Assembly (NCBI GenBank): GCA_016195295.1
Contig: JACPZV010000100.1
Span: 1-22,631, forward strand
Source of the DNA: Acidobacteriota bacterium
GTDB taxonomy: Bacteria > Acidobacteriota > Vicinamibacteria > Vicinamibacterales > CAVVIG01
Length of the DNA stretch: 22,631 nucleotides
Direction of reading: 5' to 3'
Position 1 is the first letter of the stretch. The number at the start of each line of letters is the position of its first letter. The notes under the pieces were generated by a model. It ran no database searches and was not told where the DNA came from. It saw only the letters and a program-made list of their open reading frames with translations. This document shows positions 1 to 7,408 of the stretch, piece by piece. Position numbers and translations under genes: made by a program.

Positions 1-705
1 GGTGTAGCGGTCCACGTCGCCGCGGAGAAAGCGCGAGCGGTCCGTGCCCTTCTCGCGAATGATTTCCGCGCGCGACGCCAGCCCGGCGTCGGTCGTCACG
101 AACAGGCCGCCTTCGCCGGCCACGAGATTCTTGGTGCCGTGAAACGAAAATGCGGCCGCGCGTCCCCACGTTCCGCGCGGCCGCGCGCGGTACTTCCCGC
201 CGAGCGCGTGCTCGGCATCTTCGAGCAGCGCGACCCCGCGAGACGAGGCGAGCGCGTCGAGCGTGTCGAGCCCGAACGCGATGCCGCCGTAGTGCGCCGT
301 GACGATGGCGCGCGTTCGTGGAGAGAGTCGGGTCTGAACGTGCGCCGGATCGATGTTGAGCGTCGCCGGCTCGACGTCCGCGAAGACGGGCGTGCCGCCG
401 GCAAGCATGATCGCGTTGGCGACGGAGACGAAGGTGAACGAGGGACAAATGACTTCGTCGCCCGGCTCGAGCGGCAGCGCGCGCATCATGAGCTCGAGCG
501 CGTGCGTGCCCGAGGGCGTCGGGAACGCGCGCTGGCAGCCGAGCGTCCGCTGCGCGGCCTGCGCGAGCCCCTGGTTCGCCGCACCGTCGCCGGTCAGCAG
601 CCCGCGATTGAGGGCCGAGACGAGCGCGCTCGCGTCGGCGTCCTCGAACGGCGGCCGGTGGAGCGGGATCGCGTACGTCGTCTGCGTGGTGCACGGTTCG
701 CGCAT
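1..705 (-). CDS. rffA: dTDP-4-amino-4,6-dideoxygalactose transaminase, RffA/WecE-like, 3' end cut by window edge
   Basis: PLP-dependent sugar aminotransferase of the DegT/DnrJ/EryC1/StrS family. The known RffA/WecE reaction converts dTDP-4-keto-6-deoxyglucose to dTDP-4-amino-4,6-dideoxygalactose with glutamate as amino donor, for surface polysaccharide synthesis in the cytoplasm. Only the first 235 residues are inside the window; E. coli RffA has about 376. I translated this frame by hand. Seen are the cofactor motif PSGTHALE (residues 64-71), LEDAEHALGG (161-170) and the Schiff-base lysine K192 in SFHGTKN. The stretch REKGTDRSRFLRGDVDRYT (217-235) closely resembles the RffA-specific REKGTNRS..FRG.VDKYT block, which favours RffA over other DegT aminotransferases. 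The ATG at 705 places the usual IPLHRPPF strand near the N-terminus; no good Shine-Dalgarno is visible. It follows the lipoprotein gene on the same strand after 90 bases and probably belongs to a glycan cluster continuing leftward. Confidence 0.88.
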   Translation of the reverse strand, partial: MREPCTTQTTYAIPLHRPPFEDADASALVSALNRGLLTGDGAANQGLAQAAQRTLGCQRAFPTPSGTHALELMMRALPLEPGDEVICPSFTFVSVANAIMLAGGTPVFADVEPATLNIDPAHVQTRLSPRTRAIVTAHYGGIAFGLDTLDALASSRGVALLEDAEHALGGKYRARPRGTWGRAAAFSFHGTKNLVAGEGGLFVTTDAGLASRAEIIREKGTDRSRFLRGDVDRYT

Positions 706-795
706 GCGGAAGTACTTTAGCAGAAGAGATTCGTCGCGCGCCGCACGGGGACTGGTGGCTGGCGGCTGGTGCCGGGCGACAGCTTGCGTGGCCGG

Positions 796-2046
796 TCAGC
801 GCGGAAAGAACCAGAACCGTGGCCCACCCAGGACTCCCTTCAGCGGAGTACTCGCCAGCGGCCACGAAGGTACTACCGCGTGAACGACGTTGGAAGGCGT
901 ACCTACAAACACCGGGTCGGGCACATAGTTCAGTGAGCTGGCCGGAATGGGACCGGTGCCCGCGCGCATTCTCCAGTAACCCAGGTCCTGAAGCGGCGGC
1001 GGACAATCGCCGGGCTTGCTGAACGAACACGTGTCATGAAAGTAGGTCCTGAGGTCGCCCGAGCTGTGCTCGTATTCAGTCTTCGCGGGCACGAAGTCCG
1101 GTCCTGTTGAGATTTCCGACACGTAGTACGTCGTTGGTGCACCACTGGCCGGCGGATCCCAGGAGACCACGAAATCCAGGCCGCCGGAGAGTTTTGAAAT
1201 GACCATCTGGAAGTTTCGCGGCGGTCCCGGCACGGTCGAAGTCTGGGAGACGACCAGCGCGACTTCGTTTGACGCCGCGCCGAGGCCGCACGCGTTTTTC
1301 GCCAGGACGCGCACGTAGTAAGTACCAGCCGGGACCTTCGTCGCGGTGTACGACAACGCTGTAGTACCGAGATCGCTATTGGCCAAATTGGATTGACCGG
1401 ACGCGGATCCCGCCTGGAGCGCATAAGATGTCGGTCCGCCGGATGCCGCCGTCCACGAAAACGCGACAGTGCCGCCGCTGTTCGTGGTGATGGTCAGACT
1501 CCCCGGTGCCCCAGGCGCTTGACACGCCACGCTGACCGTCACTTCGTTGGAGGGATCGCTGAGCCCGCTTGCCGTGACGGCTCGCACGCGAACGAAGTAG
1601 GTGCCGGGCGGAACACGCGTCGCCACGTAGGAAGTCGCGGTGCTGTTGGTGGCGAAATTCGCCAGATTCGCAAGGCCCGCGGCGGAGCCGGCTTCCAGGA
1701 TGTAGGAGGAAACGTCGCCACCCGCGGGAGCGCTCCACGCGAGCGTCACCGTGCTGCCGCTGACCGTGGCGGTCAGATTCAACGGACCGGCCGCGGCGGC
1801 AACGTCGGCCCCCGCGCGCCGTGAGAGCAGACCGGCGGACAAACAATCCGGGTTGGACGGCGACTGGAGGCACGCGCCCAGCGCCGCCGGCATCCCGAGC
1901 GGAATGCCGATGGCGAACGCCAATCCCACCGCGGGGGTTCTGCTCGGAACGGAGACGTTGGCTGATGGCGCGGTGACGGATGTCGGCTGGCTGGTGCATC
2001 CGGCCGCGAGCAGACACATCGCGAGGCCGCCGAAGACCCGCTTCAT
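796..2046 (-). CDS. Fibronectin type III repeat lipoprotein
   Basis: Predicted outer-surface or periplasmic lipoprotein of 416 residues. A short signal ends in a lipobox LAAGC with the acylated cysteine at C17, followed by a Ser/Thr/Pro-rich spacer to about residue 85. Two clear fibronectin-III domains follow (about 87-173 and 178-266). Each has the W of strand B (LAWSAP, FSWTAA), a YxLxAGS repeat core (SYILEAGSAAG, SYALQAGSASG) and the closing PPGTY.VRV...N.CGLS.PSNEV strand; their similarity to each other suggests a recent domain duplication. A third, more diverged FN3-like region (about 274-395) carries two cysteines (C340, C348) that could form a disulfide. The ATG overlaps the stop of the upstream membrane-protein gene (ATGA), so the two are probably translationally coupled. 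Such proteins usually mediate adhesion or carbohydrate contact, but no catalytic domain is visible and the exact role is unknown. Confidence 0.85.
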   Translation of the reverse strand: MKRVFGGLAMCLLAAGCTSQPTSVTAPSANVSVPSRTPAVGLAFAIGIPLGMPAALGACLQSPSNPDCLSAGLLSRRAGADVAAAAGPLNLTATVSGSTVTLAWSAPAGGDVSSYILEAGSAAGLANLANFATNSTATSYVATRVPPGTYFVRVRAVTASGLSDPSNEVTVSVACQAPGAPGSLTITTNSGGTVAFSWTAASGGPTSYALQAGSASGQSNLANSDLGTTALSYTATKVPAGTYYVRVLAKNACGLGAASNEVALVVSQTSTVPGPPRNFQMVISKLSGGLDFVVSWDPPASGAPTTYYVSEISTGPDFVPAKTEYEHSSGDLRTYFHDTCSFSKPGDCPPPLQDLGYWRMRAGTGPIPASSLNYVPDPVFVGTPSNVVHAVVPSWPLASTPLKGVLGGPRFWFFPR

Positions 2047-4073
2047 CGCGGTCGTCTACTGGGTGCGTCGGGCGACGTCGGCTCGCACACGGGCGGTTCG
2101 AGCGGCGTGTACAACGCGTAGGCGGTGTCCTCATGGACGAGCGAGAGCTTCAGCGTCTGCACCGCGAAACGTCGCAGCAGCGCCGACGCCTTCGTCTTGT
2201 TCACGACCACGAACTTCACGCACGAGCGGCGAAGAAACGCGTCGCGGCCGCGCCGCGCTTCGTCCGCCAGCGCGCCGGACGGCGTCCCGCCCTCGCTGAG
2301 CATGATGAACGTCCGCAGCACCGGACTGCGCAGCGTCTCGCGTTTCCGCCAGCGGGAGACTCGGGACAGGTAGCCGCCGAGCAGCGCGCGTCGATGCTTC
2401 GTCTGGTAGTACAGCGTGGCGGCGCTGAAGTTTCCGAGCGACGACGTACCGTCGCGGATGCCGGTGGGAAGATCGAGCAGCCGACCAGGCGCGTCCCGCG
2501 GCACGGCGGCCAGCCGATACACCTCCGGCACCGCTGCCGAGTACAGATGGCGCGGCGCCGGCAGGAGCTCGACGGCCAGGGCGATCGCGACCGCGCTCAC
2601 TATGGCGCGCCGGGTCGTGGCGAAGTGGCGAGACAGCGCCTCGATGGCAAACGCGAAGAGCAGCGACAGACCAAGAGCGGCGACGATCGCGAATCTGGAC
2701 GGCGACCGCGCCATCCCGATCACCGGCACGTAGCGCAGCAGCGCCCACGGTCCGATCGCAAACGTATTGATGCCGGCGATGTGGACAAACGGACCGAGCG
2801 ACAGCGCGACGAAGAACGCCGTGAACGCCACCCAGACGCGTGGCAGGAGACGCAGCGACACAGCCGCCGCGATCACTCCGAGCGCCACGATCGAGAAGGA
2901 GCCGACGAACTCGGGGAACGCGTCCGGACGATCCGGCGGCATCAGCCACTCGCGCGTCTGGTCGCCGAACCACGGATGATTGGGGTTCGGGACGAAATAC
3001 GCGAGCGCATCGAGGCCGCGCGGGCTGCTTCGCCAGTAGATCTCCGTGGCAGACAGCCGATGCCGCGCGAACCGGAACGCGATGCCGGCCAGCTCGGGCA
3101 GCATCAGGACGAGACAGACCCCGACGGCAGTCAGGCCCAGCGGCAACAGCGATCGCACGTGTTCTCTGGGCACGTTCAGCGTCACGACAGGACGGTACGT
3201 CAGCCACAGCCGAATCGCGGCGATCAGCACGAGAAGCAGCGCCGGCGTGTAGAGCGTGTGCATGCCGATTCTCACGGGACCAGCGACGGCTTCGGCGGTG
3301 GGGCCGGCCAGCACGCGCCACAGGAGCGCGGCGCCGATGATGATCGCGCCGGTGATGTCGAGCGCCCTGGCGCGCCATGGCGAGGACGTCGTCGGTGCGC
3401 GCGACTCCACGCGCACCAGACGCCACGTCACGATGAACGCGCCCATGAGCGCACAGTAAATGCCGTAGTACGCGTCCGAGTACGACGCCGCGGCGACCAC
3501 GCTCCCGACCAGCGCGGCATCGCCGAGTCGCTTCGTGTCGAGCGCCCGCAACAGCACCCACAAGAACAGCGGAAGCGCCGCCGCAATCACAAGACTAAAA
3601 TGCGCGGTTTCCCTCGCGGTGAGAACGGGCGACGCCACGAACAACGCGCCCGCGCACCAGGCGGCGGCCGCGCCGAGTCCGAGCCGCCGGGCCAACCCGA
3701 ACGTGCCGAGTCCTGTCAGCGCCATGCACGCCAGCATCACCGCGTTGAACGCGCCGACGACCCCGAGTGCGCCGATCAGCGGCGCGCCGAGCAGACCGGC
3801 GATCGGCGCGTAGTTGTGCAGCGCGAAATCGGCGCCGCCGGTGTACGCGAACACATGGCCCGTCGAGAACGGCGCGTGGGCGTGTCGGAGCAGCTCGTGC
3901 CTGAAGATCCAGAGGTTCCAGACGTAGACGCCGGTATCACCTCCGGGATCGCCGAGCAGGCGCGTGCGCAGATGGAGCGCGAGCGGCCAGGTGACGAGAC
4001 CGGCCAGCAGCGCGTAGCCGACGCCGGCCGCCAACCATACCCCAATCGCCGCGAGGCGTGACGATGACCTCAT
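2043..4073 (-). CDS. Polytopic membrane protein, probable GT-C-type glycosyltransferase
   Basis: 676-residue integral membrane protein with roughly ten or more hydrophobic segments (first about 8-34, then about 91-128, 134-150, 160-176, 186-218, 240-256, 276-290 and 308-328, with more downstream). The long loop after the first segment contains GDPGGDTGVYVWNLW (about 41-55), with D42 and D46 placed where GT-C enzymes carry their extracytoplasmic acidic motif. A second loop holds ARETAHFS (153-160). The C-terminal 150 residues form a soluble region ending in an FVVVNKTKA...DTAYALYTPLE section typical of large membrane glycosyltransferase-like proteins. Known members of this class transfer sugars from polyprenyl-phosphate donors on the outer membrane face. 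The donor and acceptor here cannot be read from sequence. It lies 50 bases downstream of the GGDEF gene on the same strand and overlaps the lipoprotein start by four bases, which suggests a cell-surface glycan role together with the RffA-like gene. The class is inferred from topology, so moderate confidence. Confidence 0.7.
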   Translation of the reverse strand: MRSSSRLAAIGVWLAAGVGYALLAGLVTWPLALHLRTRLLGDPGGDTGVYVWNLWIFRHELLRHAHAPFSTGHVFAYTGGADFALHNYAPIAGLLGAPLIGALGVVGAFNAVMLACMALTGLGTFGLARRLGLGAAAAWCAGALFVASPVLTARETAHFSLVIAAALPLFLWVLLRALDTKRLGDAALVGSVVAAASYSDAYYGIYCALMGAFIVTWRLVRVESRAPTTSSPWRARALDITGAIIIGAALLWRVLAGPTAEAVAGPVRIGMHTLYTPALLLVLIAAIRLWLTYRPVVTLNVPREHVRSLLPLGLTAVGVCLVLMLPELAGIAFRFARHRLSATEIYWRSSPRGLDALAYFVPNPNHPWFGDQTREWLMPPDRPDAFPEFVGSFSIVALGVIAAAVSLRLLPRVWVAFTAFFVALSLGPFVHIAGINTFAIGPWALLRYVPVIGMARSPSRFAIVAALGLSLLFAFAIEALSRHFATTRRAIVSAVAIALAVELLPAPRHLYSAAVPEVYRLAAVPRDAPGRLLDLPTGIRDGTSSLGNFSAATLYYQTKHRRALLGGYLSRVSRWRKRETLRSPVLRTFIMLSEGGTPSGALADEARRGRDAFLRRSCVKFVVVNKTKASALLRRFAVQTLKLSLVHEDTAYALYTPLEPPVCEPTSPDAPSRRPR

Positions 4074-4123
4074 CAGAACGCGCGGGGATCCTATCAGTTT
4101 CTCGACGCAATTCTTACCGCTTC

Positions 4124-5416
4124 TTACGTCACCTTCTTCTTGTCCTCATACATTCTTTCGTCAGCTTCGCCCACGAGCGGGATGAGGTCGGTCGTGCCTG
4201 CCGGCACCTCGGTCCAGCCGACGCTGAGGCCGATGCCGGGCGGCAGCTCGATCGCTCCGGGCGCGGCGTCGAACGCGGCTTTGAGCGCGCGCGCTTTGCG
4301 TTTCGCCTCGATGGCCTCGCACGTGATCAGCACGAGAAACTCGTCGCCGCCCCAGCGGAACACGTAGTCCGCTTCTCGGATGTGGCGCTTGAGGAACCGC
4401 GCGACGTACTGCAGTACGCGGTCGCCGGCGTCGTGGCCCAGCCGGTCGTTGATCTGCTTGAAGCGATCGACGTCGATGAAGAGCAGCGAGAGCGGCAGAT
4501 CGAAGCGCGTGTGCCGCTGCAGCTCGCGCTCCATCACCTGTTCGAGGAACCGCCGGTTGTGACACCCGGTCAGCGGATCGGTGATCGCCGCCTGCAGCAA
4601 TTCTGTCTGCGCCGTTTCGAGGCGGCGATTCGTCACGCGCAGCTCGTACGTCATGTCCTCGAACACGAGCTGGTGGATGCCGAGCGCCCCGAACGCGTAG
4701 AGCACGCTGTTGACGAGGAGGATGTCGAACGCGAACTGGCTCGACGTCAGCATCCGCGGGACGACGAACGCCGTGGTGAGATGCGAAACGGCCAAACCGA
4801 AAAGCACGCATGCGACCAGGCCGGCGCCGATCATCCGGCGCTCGATCAGCACCGCGGCATACATGGCGCCCGCCCCGGCCATCAGGAGCGCCGACAGGAC
4901 GTCGCCTGGTGAGAGGACGGTGAGCGTCCCGAACAACGGCGGCGTCAGCAGGAACCAGACGGCGACGCCGATCAGCGGCTTCAACCGCGCGGGACGCACA
5001 TATCGCGTCTGGCGGTAGAGATCCGCGCTCCAGAAAAACAGCGTCGCCGTACAGATCCCGAGAAACTGCGAGAGGCCCACCGCGACGCGCGCGATCGTGA
5101 CGTTCTCGTACCCTCGCGCGATGAGCAGCATCGCCGGCGCGATCAACAGCCATCCCGCCGCCCACAGCAGGATGAACGGCTTACGGCGGTGCGCGTACTG
5201 AAGAAGGAGCAGGCCGCAGACGATCGCGGCGCCGAACGCGGCCGCGCGGCGGGGGCTAATGGGCACTGTCGGAGGGCTAGGAACACCTCCGGCGGCCGTC
5301 CTCGGAAGCAGGCCGCCGCCCGGCGCTTGCGGTTGAGCGGCGGTGACCAAACTGAAAAGTGAAAAGAGAAAAGTTAAAAGTAAAACGAGATGGAGACGTG
5401 ACTTTGCAGTCTTCAC
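4124..5416 (-). CDS. Membrane-bound diguanylate cyclase, GGDEF domain
   Basis: 430 residues. The N-terminal half has about seven to eight hydrophobic segments between residues 57 and 254 (for example 57-73, 81-100, 110-130, 147-167, 172-190), so it is likely a membrane sensor. A short helical linker (about 255-278) leads into a GGDEF domain (about 279-430). The signature is intact: DPLTGCHNRRF (280-290), FIDVDRFKQINDRLGHDAGD (313-332), and RWGGDEF with GGDEF at 356-360. The product inhibition site RxxD is present as R347-E-A-D350, five residues before GGDEF, so the enzyme is predicted to be active and feedback-inhibited by c-di-GMP. The reading frame opens with a GTG inside a dispersed T-rich repeat, which encodes residues 8-24 (see findings). 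A TTG at codon 23, just after the repeat, is an alternative start and would remove that segment. The gene follows parE by 37 bases. The ligand sensed is unknown. Confidence 0.87.
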   Translation of the reverse strand: MKTAKSRLHLVLLLTFLFSLFSLVTAAQPQAPGGGLLPRTAAGGVPSPPTVPISPRRAAAFGAAIVCGLLLLQYAHRRKPFILLWAAGWLLIAPAMLLIARGYENVTIARVAVGLSQFLGICTATLFFWSADLYRQTRYVRPARLKPLIGVAVWFLLTPPLFGTLTVLSPGDVLSALLMAGAGAMYAAVLIERRMIGAGLVACVLFGLAVSHLTTAFVVPRMLTSSQFAFDILLVNSVLYAFGALGIHQLVFEDMTYELRVTNRRLETAQTELLQAAITDPLTGCHNRRFLEQVMERELQRHTRFDLPLSLLFIDVDRFKQINDRLGHDAGDRVLQYVARFLKRHIREADYVFRWGGDEFLVLITCEAIEAKRKARALKAAFDAAPGAIELPPGIGLSVGWTEVPAGTTDLIPLVGEADERMYEDKKKVT

Positions 5417-5452
5417 TTTTCAGTTTTCACTTTTCTCTTTTCAGTTTTCAAC
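5342..5452. repeat. Dispersed A-rich/T-rich inverted repeat (GAAAACTGAAAAG family)
   Basis: An A-rich arm at about 5350-5385, built from AACTGAAAAG and GTGAAAAG units, is followed by a T-rich arm at about 5412-5451 built from CACTTTTCAG and TTTTCAC units. The arms are imperfect reverse complements, and composition is strikingly AT-rich within a high-GC genome. It fills the parE-GGDEF gap and runs into the first 25 codons of the GGDEF gene. A second copy lies at about 22245-22331 upstream of glnN. Confidence 0.8.
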
Positions 5453-5453
5453 G

Positions 5454-7391
5454 CTAGACATCAAGCTCTTCAGCCTCTTCCGCGCGTTCCATGATGAATC
5501 GGAAGCGCGCCGACGCGTCCTTGCCCATCAGCTCGTTGATCACGCGATCGGTCGTGATCTGATCGGTGATCTCGACGCGCAGCAGCCGCCGCGTGCGCGG
5601 ATTGAGCGTCGTCTCCCACAGCACTTTGGGCATCATCTCGCCCAGACCCTTGAACCGCGTGATCTCGGGCGTCGCGCGACCGTTGCCAGACATTTTCCCC
5701 GGGGCCTGCTGCTTCAGGATGGCATCCTTCTGCGCCTCGTCCAGCGCCCAAAATGTCTCTTTGCCGATGTCGATGCGATAGAGCGGCGGCTGCGCGAGAA
5801 ACACCTTGCCGTTCGTCATCAGCTGCGGCAGATGCCGGTACATGAACGTGAGCAGCAGCGTCGCGATGTGGTTGCCGTCTGAGTCGGCGTCGGCGAGGAT
5901 GATGATCTTGCCGTAGCGGAGTTTGTCGAGCTCGAAATTCTTCCCGAGCCCGCAGCCGAGCGCCGTCACCAGGTCCGAGAGCTCCTTGTTCTCGAGCACC
6001 TTGGCGAGCGACACGCTCTCCGTATTCAGCACCTTGCCGCGCAACGGCAGAATCGCCTGGCGCGCGCGATCGCGGCCCTGCTTCGCCGACCCGCCGGCCG
6101 AATCGCCCTCGACGATGAACAGCTCGCTCCCTTCGCTCGTGGGATTCGTGCAGTCGCTGAGCTTGCCGGGCAGGTTGAGGCGAGACGAGGTTGCGCTCTT
6201 GCGCGACACTTCGGCCTGCGCGGCGCGGCTGGCCTCGCGCGCGCGCGCGGCGAGGATGATGCGCGCGACGATCGCTTCGGCGACGCTGATGTTGTGGTTC
6301 AGCCAGTGCTCGAGCGCCGGGCGGACCACGCCGTCGACCGCGGACACCAGCTCGGGGTTGTTCAAGCGATCTTTCGTCTGTCCCTGAAACTGCGGCTCCT
6401 GCACGAACACGCTGAGCACACCGGTCAGCCCTTCGCGGATGTCCTCGGCGGTCAGCGTCACGCCCTTCGGCGAGAGGTTGTGCGTCTCGATGAAATTCCG
6501 CACCGCCTTGCCGAGGCCCGCGCGCAATCCGTTTTCGTGCGTGCCGCCCGATCCCGTGGGGATACCGTTGACGTACGATCGCAGATGCTCGTCGGTCGCT
6601 TCAGTCCACTGCAGGACGAGGTCGAGCCGCAGTCCCTCGTCTTTTGCCAGCGTGAACGGCGCGTCGTGCACCGCCTTCGCGCCGCGCTCGGTGACGATCT
6701 TCTTCAGGTAGTCGACGATGCCTTCGGTGTGCTCGAAGGTACATTTGCCATCTTTTCCAGGCGCCGTTTCGTCCTCGAAGACGACCTTCAGCCCCTTGTG
6801 CAGATAGCTCGAGACCTCGAGGCGGTCCTTGATGATCGCCGGATCGAATTCGATCTTCGGAAAGATCGCGGCGTCCGGTCTGAAGTAAACAATGGTCCCG
6901 GTGCCGCGCGCCGGTCCGACTTTCTTGAGTCCGCTGACGAGCTTGCCCTGCTTGAAGCGCATCTCCCACTGCGAGCCGTCGCGCTTCACCGTGGCGACGA
7001 GCTCCTTCGACAGCGCGTTGACGACGCTCGCGCCGACGCCGTGGAGTCCGCCCGCCGTTTTGTAGCTGCCGTGCTCGAATTTGCCGCCGGCGTGGAGGAC
7101 GGTGAAGATCACTTCCAACGCGCTTTTCTTCGTCGTCGGATGCTTGTCGATCGGGATGCCACGCCCGTCGTCTTCGATCGTGATGGACGATCCGTCGGCG
7201 TGAAGGGTCACCCAAATGTTTGACGCATGGCCGTTCATCGCCTCGTCGACCGAGTTGTCGAGCGTTTCCCAGACGAGGTGATGGAGTCCGGTGGAGCCGA
7301 CGCCGCCGATGTACATGCCGGGCCGCTTGCGAACCGGCTCGAGCCCTTCCAAAACCGTGATGTCTTTCGCGGTGTAGTTCGAGGAGGCCAT
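5454..7391 (-). CDS. parE: DNA topoisomerase IV subunit B
   Basis: ATPase and TOPRIM subunit of the type IIA topoisomerase that decatenates and relaxes DNA together with ParC. 645 residues from the chosen ATG, normal ParE length with no GyrB-type insertion. The GHKL ATPase motifs are intact: E42/N46 in WETLDNSVDEA, DDGRGIP (74-80), GGLHGVG (114-120) and the QTK loop (Q338-K340). The TOPRIM metal motifs are EGDSAGG (428-434) and DADSDG (501-506). The ADSDGNHIATLL and PPLYRIDIGKE stretches match ParE rather than GyrB, which usually has ADVDG. I placed the start at 7391, so that the protein begins MASSNYTAKDITVLEGLEPV as in known ParE proteins; an in-frame ATG 66 bases upstream would add a non-conserved 22-residue tail. 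The start codon lies 17 bases from the divergent TTG of the next gene. The GGDEF gene follows downstream. Confidence 0.96.
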   Translation of the reverse strand: MASSNYTAKDITVLEGLEPVRKRPGMYIGGVGSTGLHHLVWETLDNSVDEAMNGHASNIWVTLHADGSSITIEDDGRGIPIDKHPTTKKSALEVIFTVLHAGGKFEHGSYKTAGGLHGVGASVVNALSKELVATVKRDGSQWEMRFKQGKLVSGLKKVGPARGTGTIVYFRPDAAIFPKIEFDPAIIKDRLEVSSYLHKGLKVVFEDETAPGKDGKCTFEHTEGIVDYLKKIVTERGAKAVHDAPFTLAKDEGLRLDLVLQWTEATDEHLRSYVNGIPTGSGGTHENGLRAGLGKAVRNFIETHNLSPKGVTLTAEDIREGLTGVLSVFVQEPQFQGQTKDRLNNPELVSAVDGVVRPALEHWLNHNISVAEAIVARIILAARAREASRAAQAEVSRKSATSSRLNLPGKLSDCTNPTSEGSELFIVEGDSAGGSAKQGRDRARQAILPLRGKVLNTESVSLAKVLENKELSDLVTALGCGLGKNFELDKLRYGKIIILADADSDGNHIATLLLTFMYRHLPQLMTNGKVFLAQPPLYRIDIGKETFWALDEAQKDAILKQQAPGKMSGNGRATPEITRFKGLGEMMPKVLWETTLNPRTRRLLRVEITDQITTDRVINELMGKDASARFRFIMERAEEAEELDV

Positions 7392-7394
7392 GTA

Positions 7395-7400
7395 TATAAT
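7395..7400 (+). promoter_or_regulatory. Candidate -10 box (TATAAT) for the secreted-protein operon
   Basis: A perfect TATAAT lies in the 17-base gap between the divergent parE ATG and the TTG at 7409. Its distance to the TTG (8 bases) would put the transcription start within about two bases of the start codon, so the message would be leaderless. No convincing -35 hexamer is visible 16-18 bases upstream, so this rests on the -10 match alone. Confidence 0.4.
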
Positions 7401-7408
7401 GTGCGCCT

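Noticed and set aside
735..780. Shared GGTGGCTGG-type runs before the lipoprotein 3' end and before the cysteine-synthase-family gene (18905-18925)
   Set aside because: Similarity is limited to a low-complexity TGGCTGG pattern of about 10-15 bases, too short to call a repeat family from this window alone.
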